From DATGLW01 sp035293965 (lineage in GTDB: Bacteria; Actinomycetota; Acidimicrobiia; Acidimicrobiales; RAAP-2): a stretch of 38,934 nt of DNA. The stretch lies in the NCBI GenBank assembly GCA_035293965.1, contig DATGLW010000080.1, positions 1 to 38,934 on the forward strand, in the 5' to 3' direction. This document shows, piece by piece, positions 24,281 to 30,652 of this stretch; within the stretch, counting starts at the first letter, position 1, and every line of letters starts with the position of its first letter. Under the pieces are notes generated by a model, which was not told the DNA's origin, ran no database searches, and saw only the letters and a program-made list of their open reading frames with translations. The position numbers were made by a program, and so were the translations under genes.

Positions 24281-25074
24281 GCGAGGCCGGCCCGGGCGCG
24301 CCCGCCGAGCGGCTCCGCTTCCGGTACACCAAGCTGGGCAAGATCCGCTTCACCAGCCAGCGTGACGTCGCCCGGATGTGGGAGCGGGCGTTGCGCCGCA
24401 GCGGCCTCCCCGTCGCCTGGACCGAGGGGTTCTCACCCCGCCCGCTGCTCAGCTTCGGGCTGGCCCTGCCCACCGGCCACGAGTCGTTGGCCGAGTACGT
24501 CGACGTCCGCCTGGACCCGGCGTCCTCGGGCGTCCCGCCGCACCGGGGCTTGCGCGGCACCGAGGAGCCGGAGCTGCTCGCCCAGGTCATGACCGCCCTG
24601 CTCCCCGACGGGCTCTCGGTGGTGGCCGCCGCCTCGGTGGGTGTCGTCGGTTCGTTGCAGCAGGAAGTAACATCGTGCACCTGGGAACTGGAGGTGCGCG
24701 GCGTGGCGTTGAGGGAGCTGTCGGAGCGGATCGAGCGTCTGCTCGACGCCCCCAGCGTCCCGGTGCGGCGTGAGCGCAAGGGCCACTGGGTCGTCGATGA
24801 CCTCCGCCCGTCGGTCCTCCGCCTGGCCCCGATCCCGACGGGTGCCCGCGAGGAGCCGGTGGCCCAGGTGACGCACCGGATCGTGGCCGACCTGGCGACC
24901 CAGCCGCGCGGGGTCCGGCCAGTGGAATTGTTGGATGGGCTCGGAGGCGACCTCGCTCTCGTCCGGGCCCGCAGGACGCACCAGTGGGTCGAGCGCGACG
25001 GCTTGCGGGCCGAGCCGCTGGCACCGGGCACGCCGCCGTCCCTGGATCGGCAGGCATGCCGGGGTGCGTCATGA
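24277..25074 (+). CDS. TIGR03936 / DUF2344 protein
   Basis: 265 residues from GTG 24277, overlapping the radical SAM stop by 4 bp. The family start is clear: RLRFRYTKLGKIRFTSQRD, then WTEGFSPRPLLSFGLALP and ESLAEYVD. In some bacteria this domain is fused to the radical SAM partner; here the two are separate but coupled. The function is unknown, and a shared pathway is inferred from the constant pairing. The RNase E/G gene starts 24 bases downstream. Confidence 0.93.
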   Translation: MSEAGPGAPAERLRFRYTKLGKIRFTSQRDVARMWERALRRSGLPVAWTEGFSPRPLLSFGLALPTGHESLAEYVDVRLDPASSGVPPHRGLRGTEEPELLAQVMTALLPDGLSVVAAASVGVVGSLQQEVTSCTWELEVRGVALRELSERIERLLDAPSVPVRRERKGHWVVDDLRPSVLRLAPIPTGAREEPVAQVTHRIVADLATQPRGVRPVELLDGLGGDLALVRARRTHQWVERDGLRAEPLAPGTPPSLDRQACRGAS

Positions 25075-25098
25075 GTCGTACGAGGAGGGACCTCCCTC

Positions 25099-26796
25099 AT
25101 GTCCGAGCCGGAGAACGGCGAGCCCACGAGGCCCGCCCCGCCTGCCGGCGCGCACGAGCGCCGCACCGCACCGCCGCCCCACCCGGACGGCGACGTCCCC
25201 GATAGCCCGGGGACCGGCATCGCCGCCGCCACGCCACCCAAGCCGCGCATCGGCGACACCCGGCCGGCTCCACCGCGACGCCCGGCTCCGGCGCCCACGC
25301 CCTTCGGCGCGGGGCCGGGGCCGGTCCCCCCTGCGTCGGCCCCGCGCCCAGGGCCCTTGGTCGGTGCCCCGGTGCCGGCAGGGGGCGGCGGCTCGGTGCC
25401 GGGCCCGCCACCCCACCTGCCGGCGGCCAACGGCAGGCGGGCGGCGGCAGAGGAGCCGGGCCCAGGTGCACGGCGGTCCCGCGGGCGCCGCCGAGGCGGC
25501 CGCGACCGCAAGGGCCGCTCCACCGGTCGCTACCTGGTGTGCGTGCACGTGGCGCCCCAGGCGACCCAGATCGCCGTGCTCGAGGGCCGCTCGCTCGTGG
25601 AGCACTACGTCTCGCGCCCGGCCGACGAGACGAGCCAGATCGACGGCAACATCTACCGCGGGCGGGTCCAGAACGTCCTGCCGGGCATGGAGGCCGCCTT
25701 CGTCGACATCGGCATCCCCAAGAACGCCGTGCTGTACCGGGGGGACGTCCGCTACGACCGCGACGACGTGGAAGGAGGCAGCGAGGGGTCCCAGCCGCGC
25801 ATCGAGGAGGTGCTGCGACCCGGGCAGACCATCTTGTGCCAGGTCACGAAGAACCCCATCGGCGCCAAGGGGGCGCGCCTCACCCAAGAGGTGTCGCTCC
25901 CGGGGCGCTTCGCCGTGCTCGTCCCCGACAGCAGCGCCTTCGGGATCTCCAAGCGGCTCGGCGACAACGAGCGCCGCCGCCTCCGGCGGATCGTCGACGA
26001 CGTCCGCCCGCCCGGCCACGGCCTGATCATCCGGACGGCGGCCGAGGGCGCCTCGGCTGACGAGCTGCGGCGCGACGTCGAGGCCCTCGTGCGCCAATGG
26101 GAGGCGATCGCGGCCGCCGCCGGTCGCTCGGACGCACCCGGACTCCTCTATCGCGAGCCGGACCTGGCCGTGCGGCTGCTGCGGGAGGAGCTCACGAGCG
26201 AGTACCGGGCCGTGATCATCGACGACGCCGACCTCTACGAGCAGGTGCGCTCCTACGTGGCCACGGTCAGCCCCGACCTGGTCGACCGCGTCGAGCTCTA
26301 TGACACCACCGTGGAGCCCCTCCCGATCTTCGAGCGGTTCCACGTGCACGAGCAGCTGCACAAGGCTCTGGACCGCAAGGTCTGGCTGCCCTCGGGCGGC
26401 TCGCTCATCATCGAGGGCACCGAGGCGCTCACGGTCATCGACGTCAACACGGGCAAGAACGTGGGCACCACCAACCTCGAGGAGACGGTCTTCCGCAACA
26501 ACCTGGAGGCGGCCGAGGAGGTCGCCCGCCAGCTGCGGCTGCGCGACATCGGCGGCATCATCGTCATCGACTTCATCGACATGGAGGTCCGGGAGAACCG
26601 CGAGAAGGTTGCCGCTGCCCTGCGCGCGGCGCTCGCCCGCGACAAGACCCGCACCCAGGTGTTCGACATCTCCGAGCTCGGGCTGGTGGAGATGACCCGC
26701 AAGCGAGTCTCCGAGGGCCTGATCGAGTCGCTGTCGACGACCTGCGAGGTCTGCAACGGGCGCGGCATCGTCCTCGACCGATCGCTGCTCGGCTAG
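25099..26796 (+). CDS. rne: Ribonuclease E/G
   Basis: 565 residues from ATG 25099, preceded by GAGGAGGGA. The first 140 residues are a Pro/Ala/Arg-rich disordered extension ending in a basic stretch. The catalytic part has an S1 domain (NIYRGRVQNVLPGMEAAFVD), metal-binding Asp448 (VIDVNTG) and Asp491 (IVIDFID), and the Zn-link cysteines 549 and 552 (CEVC). Spacings of 43 and 58 residues match E. coli RNase E Asp303, Asp346 and Cys404. The enzyme cleaves AU-rich single-stranded RNA in mRNA decay and rRNA/tRNA processing. There is no long C-terminal degradosome scaffold. The TAG stop begins the rplU hexamer. Confidence 0.96.
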   Translation: MSEPENGEPTRPAPPAGAHERRTAPPPHPDGDVPDSPGTGIAAATPPKPRIGDTRPAPPRRPAPAPTPFGAGPGPVPPASAPRPGPLVGAPVPAGGGGSVPGPPPHLPAANGRRAAAEEPGPGARRSRGRRRGGRDRKGRSTGRYLVCVHVAPQATQIAVLEGRSLVEHYVSRPADETSQIDGNIYRGRVQNVLPGMEAAFVDIGIPKNAVLYRGDVRYDRDDVEGGSEGSQPRIEEVLRPGQTILCQVTKNPIGAKGARLTQEVSLPGRFAVLVPDSSAFGISKRLGDNERRRLRRIVDDVRPPGHGLIIRTAAEGASADELRRDVEALVRQWEAIAAAAGRSDAPGLLYREPDLAVRLLREELTSEYRAVIIDDADLYEQVRSYVATVSPDLVDRVELYDTTVEPLPIFERFHVHEQLHKALDRKVWLPSGGSLIIEGTEALTVIDVNTGKNVGTTNLEETVFRNNLEAAEEVARQLRLRDIGGIIVIDFIDMEVRENREKVAAALRAALARDKTRTQVFDISELGLVEMTRKRVSEGLIESLSTTCEVCNGRGIVLDRSLLG

Positions 26797-26799
26797 CAT
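26794..26799 (+). promoter_or_regulatory. -10 hexamer TAGCAT overlapping the rne stop codon
   Basis: The first three bases are the rne TAG stop. The hexamer ends 9 bases before ATG 26809, with no SD between, arguing for a leaderless rplU mRNA. Confidence 0.48.
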
Positions 26800-26808
26800 G
26801 CGTGCCTC

Positions 26809-27123
26809 ATGTACGCGGTGATCAGGTCCGGCAGCCGTCAGGAGCGTGTGCGCGAGGGTCAGCGCGTCGAGGTGGACCTCCTCGGCGAGCCGGCGGGCAC
26901 CGAAGTGGCCCTCGAGCCCGTGCTCGTCGTCGACGGGGGCCGGGTGCTGGCCACGCCGGGGCAGCTGGCCGGTGCCCGGGTGACGGCCCGGGTGCTGGGC
27001 GAGGCCAAGGGCCCGAAGATCCGGGGCGGCACCTACAAGCCCAAGACCAACCAGCGCCGGCGGTGGGGCCACCGGCAGCGCTACAGCACGGTCGAGATCA
27101 CATCCATCTCGGCGGGGTCCTGA
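26809..27123 (+). CDS. rplU: Large ribosomal subunit protein bL21
   Basis: 104 residues, the normal length. It starts MYAVIRSGSRQ and carries the typical KIRGGTYKPKTNQRRRWGHR stretch of L21, which contacts 23S rRNA. rpmA follows after 66 bases, the common rplU-rpmA pair. Confidence 0.98.
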   Translation: MYAVIRSGSRQERVREGQRVEVDLLGEPAGTEVALEPVLVVDGGRVLATPGQLAGARVTARVLGEAKGPKIRGGTYKPKTNQRRRWGHRQRYSTVEITSISAGS

Positions 27124-27189
27124 GCGGGCTTCGGGCCGCGTGCCGGCCGGGAGCACGCCCGACCGGTCGTCGAATCGAGGAGGTTCCAC

Positions 27190-27441
27190 GTGTCCAAGAC
27201 CAAAGGCGGGGGATCCACCAGGAACGGCCGCGACTCGAGGGCCAAGCGGCTCGGGGTCAAGGTGTTCGACGGCACGGCAGTCCCGGCGGGCGCCATCATC
27301 GTCCGCCAGCGCGGCACGAGGTTCCACCCGGGCCTCAACGTCGGTCGGGGTGGCGACGACACCCTGTTCGCCCTGGCCGACGGTGTGGTCAAGTTCGGCA
27401 CCAGGCGCCGGCGCAAGCTCGTCGACGTCCTCCCCGGCTGA
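27190..27441 (+). CDS. rpmA: Large ribosomal subunit protein bL27
   Basis: 83 residues from GTG 27190 with a strong SD (GAGGAGG) at good spacing. The N-terminus SKTKGGGSTRNGRDS reaches the peptidyl-transferase centre in known ribosomes. GTRFHPGLNVGRGGDDTLFA is the family core. There is no N-terminal leader peptide of the Firmicutes type. A strong hairpin follows. Confidence 0.98.
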   Translation: MSKTKGGGSTRNGRDSRAKRLGVKVFDGTAVPAGAIIVRQRGTRFHPGLNVGRGGDDTLFALADGVVKFGTRRRRKLVDVLPG

Positions 27442-27521
27442 CGCACCTCCCGGGCTGACGTCCGGCCCGGTCGACGATCTCCCCGGCTGACGCCTGGGCT
27501 CGCCGGCACCCCCGGCCTGCG

Positions 27522-27561
27522 GCTGGCGCCGAGCCCGCCGACCTCCGGGCTCGGCGTCAGC
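27522..27561. terminator. Strong hairpin between convergent rpmA and the PNP-like gene
   Basis: A 16-bp stem with one G-U pair is formed by GCTGGCGCCGAGCCCG (27522-27537) and CGGGCTCGGCGTCAGC (27546-27561) around an 8-base loop. It lies 80 bases after the rpmA stop and includes the TGA of the convergent gene. It may serve both strands. The rest of 27442-27521 holds short repeats of CCCGGCTGACG. Confidence 0.65.
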
Positions 27562-28423
27562 GTTCGGCGCCGGCCTCCTCGAGCCCGGCCTCCTCGAGCA
27601 CAGCCCGCAGGACTGCCGCCAGCCAGGGCACGGCTTCCGTCGCCGCCTTCGCGGCTCGCTCCGCCGCCTCTTCCGCCGGCCCGGCCGTCGGCACCTCGCC
27701 GGTCACCACCATGAGACCGAGCACCTCGGCCCCGAGCTGGCGGGCGGCCACGGCTTCGACGACCCCCGAGGTGCCGACCATGTCCGCGCCGAGGGCCGCC
27801 AGCATGCGGGCCTCGGCGGCGGTGCCGAGCTCGGGGCCGAGGACCTGGGCATAGACGCCGTCGCCGAGCGAGGGGTCGGTACCGTGAGCCAGGGCGCGCA
27901 GGCGCGGCGACCACGCGTCGGTCAGGTCGACGAACGGCCGCCCGAGGGCGCTGTCGGCGCGAGTGCCTGCGAGCGGGGACCGCCCGGTCAGGTTCAGGTG
28001 GTCGCGCACCGCGACCAGTCGCCCGGGCACGAGGCCCGGGGCGACGGAGCTCGCCATGCCCGCCAGCACGACGACCCGGCAGCCGCAGGCGATGGCGGTG
28101 CGCACGGGGTGGGCGACCTGGCCCACGCGGAAGCCTTCGAACAGGTGGGGCCTGCCGGACATCAGAAGGACGCGGCGGCCGCCCACTGGCATCGACCACG
28201 CGGCGGCGCGCTCGGTGGAAGCGGTCGACCGGGGGAACCAGGGAAGGGTGGTGAGGTCGAGCGGTGGCCCGTCGGCACCGAGCAGCGACGCCACGCCCGA
28301 CAGCGGCGGGCTCAGGGCCACGAGGACGTCGTGAGGCCCGGACCCGATCCGCCGGCCGAGCTCGCGCGCCGCGATCCGTGCCTGGTCGGAGGGATCGGAG
28401 CCGGTCGCGGCGGGTCGTGGCAT
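27557..28423 (-). CDS. Purine nucleoside phosphorylase-fold protein lacking key residues
   Basis: 288 residues from ATG 28423, which follows TACGAT by 7 bases. The overall match to trimeric PNP is clear: SGRPHLFEGF (89-98), DHLNLTGRSPLAG (141-153), DLTDAWSPRLR (166-176), GVYAQVLGP (189-197) and ARMLAALGADMVGTS (205-219). Functional residues are changed: the phosphate loop GSG is replaced by SPP (38-40), TNAAGG by AGMASS (121-126), the purine-binding Glu by Gly200, and the Asn near 243 by Gly242. Arg91 and His93 remain. PNP splits purine nucleosides with phosphate; this protein may use another substrate or be non-catalytic. It is divergent from the DtxR-family gene. Confidence 0.85.
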   Translation of the reverse strand: MPRPAATGSDPSDQARIAARELGRRIGSGPHDVLVALSPPLSGVASLLGADGPPLDLTTLPWFPRSTASTERAAAWSMPVGGRRVLLMSGRPHLFEGFRVGQVAHPVRTAIACGCRVVVLAGMASSVAPGLVPGRLVAVRDHLNLTGRSPLAGTRADSALGRPFVDLTDAWSPRLRALAHGTDPSLGDGVYAQVLGPELGTAAEARMLAALGADMVGTSGVVEAVAARQLGAEVLGLMVVTGEVPTAGPAEEAAERAAKAATEAVPWLAAVLRAVLEEAGLEEAGAER

Positions 28424-28430
28424 CCGGTCA

Positions 28431-28436
28431 ATCGTA
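28431..28436 (-). promoter_or_regulatory. -10 hexamer TACGAT of a leaderless start
   Basis: TACGAT on the minus strand ends 7 bases before ATG 28423, with no SD between. Confidence 0.5.
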
Positions 28437-28507
28437 GGGTCCAGGCGCGCCGATGCCGCCGCCCGCGGCCGGCGCCGCAGCCCCGACCGGTGCCGGCTCG
28501 CACCGCT

Positions 28508-28525
28508 CCCGCGGGGTGCCGCGGG
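28508..28525. promoter_or_regulatory. Inverted repeat just upstream of the metalloregulator -10
   Basis: CCCGCGG-GGTG-CCGCGGG (7-bp arms, 4-base spacer) ends 3 bases before TAGGAT. This is where an autoregulatory operator would lie. It does not resemble the AT-rich DtxR box, so its role is open. Confidence 0.35.
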
Positions 28526-28528
28526 CGG

Positions 28529-28534
28529 TAGGAT
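28529..28534 (+). promoter_or_regulatory. -10 hexamer TAGGAT of a leaderless start
   Basis: GGTAGGAT ends 8 bases before GTG 28543, with no SD between. Confidence 0.5.
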
Positions 28535-28542
28535 GTGGCGAC

Positions 28543-29214
28543 GTGGAGGCCGGTTTTCACCCCCCGCTCGAGGAGTACCTCGAAACGGTGCACACGCTGG
28601 GGGAGGAGGGGACGCCGGCAATCCAAGCCCGGATCGCCGAGCGCCTGGGGCGCTCGGCGCCGTCGGTGTCCGAGATGCTCGACCGGCTGGAGGACGAGGG
28701 GTACGTGCGGCGGTCCGGCCGGCTGGTCGAGCTGACCGACAGCGGGTCGGCGGTAGCGGAGAAGGTGGTCCGCCGCCATCGGCTGGCCGAGCGGCTGCTC
28801 GTCGACGTGATCGGCCTCGAGTGGCACAAGGTGCACCGCGAGGCTGCCCGGTGGGAGCACGTGATCTCCGACGACGTCGAGCGTCGCCTGGTGGTCCTGC
28901 TGGGAGACCCTTCCACCTGCCCGCATGGCAACCCCATCCCGGGCGCCGGCTCGGAGTTGCCCGCGGTGGAGCAGCGGGTGCTGGCTGACGTGCCACCCGG
29001 CGGGAAGGTGCTGCTGCGGCGGATCAGCGAGGAGGTCGAGCTCGACTCGGCGCTGCTCGCCTACCTCGACGCCAACGGTTTCACACCCGGCGCCACGGCC
29101 AGTGTCGTGTCCGTCGGCCGCGAAGGGTCGGTCGAGCTCGAGGTCGACGGCGCGACCGTCCCGATCCCGCCGGACCTGGCGCGGCGCCTGTACGTGTCCG
29201 GCGAGATCTCCTGA
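28543..29214 (+). CDS. DtxR/MntR-family metal-dependent repressor
   Basis: 223 residues from GTG 28543. It has a winged helix-turn-helix (about 8-65, with TPAIQARIAERLGRSAPSVS), a dimerisation/metal domain (66-140) and a FeoA/SH3-like C-terminus (about 150-220). Metal-site positions His79, Glu83, His98, Glu105 and His106 match DtxR, but the DtxR Cys102 position is Ala (HREAARWEH). Helix 1 has EEYLE, placing Glu11 and Glu14 where MntR has Asp8 and Glu11. The family represses metal uptake or storage genes when loaded with Fe(II) or Mn(II); which metal acts here is uncertain. No transporter is adjacent. Confidence 0.93.
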   Translation: MEAGFHPPLEEYLETVHTLGEEGTPAIQARIAERLGRSAPSVSEMLDRLEDEGYVRRSGRLVELTDSGSAVAEKVVRRHRLAERLLVDVIGLEWHKVHREAARWEHVISDDVERRLVVLLGDPSTCPHGNPIPGAGSELPAVEQRVLADVPPGGKVLLRRISEEVELDSALLAYLDANGFTPGATASVVSVGREGSVELEVDGATVPIPPDLARRLYVSGEIS

Positions 29215-29310
29215 CGCAGCGGCGCCTCGCGCGCCCGGGAGGGCGCCACGTCGGAAGCGTCCACGTGGAGCCAGGTCCGCCCACCCCGGTGCGTCTGGCC
29301 CGTAGTCGCG

Positions 29311-29316
29311 TACCAT
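29311..29316 (+). promoter_or_regulatory. -10 hexamer TACCAT of a leaderless start
   Basis: TACCAT ends 7 bases before ATG 29324, with no SD between. Confidence 0.45.
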
Positions 29317-29323
29317 CTCCGCC

Positions 29324-30583
29324 ATGGGACGTCGGCTGGTCGACCGCAGTGCATGGACGGTGTTGTCGCTGGCCGTCGCGATCGGGGGGATCGCTGCTTC
29401 GACGCTTCTCCCGGACGCGGCGGGCGCGGCCTCGGGGGGCGCACCCGGGGTGACGCCCCACCAGATCACCATCGGGCTCGTCACCTCTCAGACGGGAGCG
29501 GCGGCCGCCAATTTCAACGGTGCCGTCCAGGGTGCCCAGGCTCGCTTCGACCTCCAGAACGCGCGCGGCGGCGTGCTCGGCCGCAAGATCAAGCTGGTCG
29601 TCGGCGACGATCAGACGAGCTTCACGGCCGCGCAGACGGCGGTGAGCGACCTCATCGAGGTCCAGAACGCGTTCGGCTTGATCTTCGTCTCCGACCTGAC
29701 CGGCGGCGGTGCCTACAAGGTCGCGCAGCAACAGGGTGTGCCCGTGGTCGGGTTCCCGACCGACGGCCCCGAATGGGGCGAGCAACCCAACACGAACATG
29801 GTCTCCACGCTGGGTGACGAGGGCCCCTCGCCGCCGGCCAACACGGTGTTCCCGAAGCTGGCCAAGCTGGTCCACGCCAGGAACATGGCGGTGCTGGCGA
29901 TCGCCAACGAGCCGCCCTCGGATGTGGCCGGGCAGGACTTCGTCAAGGCGGCAGCCGCCGTGGGCCTGAAGGTCGGGTACCAGAGCTACAGCATCCCGCT
30001 CGGCTCGGTGGACGTCACGTCCGTCGCGCTGGCGATGAAGAAGGCCGACGTCGACGGCTTCCTGTCGCTGATGCTCGACAACACCACGTTTGCCCTCATG
30101 GAGACCCTCAAGCAGGAAGGGGTGAGCCTCAAGGCCCCTATCCTCACCGTGGGCTACGGCCAGGATGTCCTCGACAGCCCCTCGGCGCTCCAGGCGGCAC
30201 AGGGTGGGATCTTCACCGTCGGCCAGGTGCCGGTCGAGGAGAAGACCCCGGCGACGCGCAGCGAGGAGGCGGCGTTCGCGAAGTACGAGCACTTCACCGG
30301 CATCCCCAACCTGAACTGGACGGAGGGCTGGATCTCTGCCGACCTGTGGATCCAGGGTCTCCAGCGGGCCGGGAGGAACCCCACCAGGTCCTCGTTCCTG
30401 CGCGCCGTTCGCTCCCTCAAGGGCTACACCGCCGGGAACCTGCTGCCGGCGCCCCTCGACCTCAGCCTCAAGGACTTCGGCAAGAACCCGAGGACGTCGT
30501 GCTCGTACTTCGTGAGGCTCGAGGGTTCGGCGTTCTTGCCGCTCAACAAGGGCAAGCCGGTCTGCGGGAGCCTCGTGACGTAG
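29324..30583 (+). CDS. Extracellular ligand-binding protein, branched-chain amino acid type
   Basis: 419 residues. The signal peptide is about 1-36 (hydrophobic core WTVLSLAVAIGGIAASTLL, ending PDAAGAAS); no lipobox Cys is evident. The mature part begins ITIGLVTSQTGAAAANFNG and contains GAQARFDLQNARGGVLGRKIKLVVGDDQ, the start of type 1 periplasmic-binding folds of the LivK/urea group. Such proteins deliver amino acids, amides or aromatic acids to ABC permeases. No permease or ATPase genes are near, so it is an orphan here and its ligand is unknown. It lies downstream of the metalloregulator, but with its own hexamer. Confidence 0.92.
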   Translation: MGRRLVDRSAWTVLSLAVAIGGIAASTLLPDAAGAASGGAPGVTPHQITIGLVTSQTGAAAANFNGAVQGAQARFDLQNARGGVLGRKIKLVVGDDQTSFTAAQTAVSDLIEVQNAFGLIFVSDLTGGGAYKVAQQQGVPVVGFPTDGPEWGEQPNTNMVSTLGDEGPSPPANTVFPKLAKLVHARNMAVLAIANEPPSDVAGQDFVKAAAAVGLKVGYQSYSIPLGSVDVTSVALAMKKADVDGFLSLMLDNTTFALMETLKQEGVSLKAPILTVGYGQDVLDSPSALQAAQGGIFTVGQVPVEEKTPATRSEEAAFAKYEHFTGIPNLNWTEGWISADLWIQGLQRAGRNPTRSSFLRAVRSLKGYTAGNLLPAPLDLSLKDFGKNPRTSCSYFVRLEGSAFLPLNKGKPVCGSLVT

Positions 30584-30586
30584 GAG

Positions 30587-30618
30587 CCGCCGGCAGGCCG
30601 CGCCCCGCCCTGCAGCGG
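30587..30618 (+). terminator. Hairpin after the binding-protein gene
   Basis: CCGC-CG-GCAGG (30587-30597) pairs with CCTGC-A-GCGG (30609-30618), a 9-bp stem with a small internal loop. It lies 4 bases after the TAG stop and before the obg promoter. No U-tract. Confidence 0.4.
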
Positions 30619-30639
30619 TGGCCCGCCAGCCCGCGCTCC

Positions 30640-30645
30640 TAGGAT
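30640..30645 (+). promoter_or_regulatory. -10 hexamer TAGGAT of a leaderless obg start
   Basis: TAGGAT ends 7 bases before ATG 30653, with no SD between. Confidence 0.5.
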
Positions 30646-30652
30646 CCCCTCG

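Noticed and set aside
27122..27189. Autoregulatory RNA leader or riboswitch before rpmA
   Set aside because: The 66-base gap shows a good SD but no convincing conserved structure.
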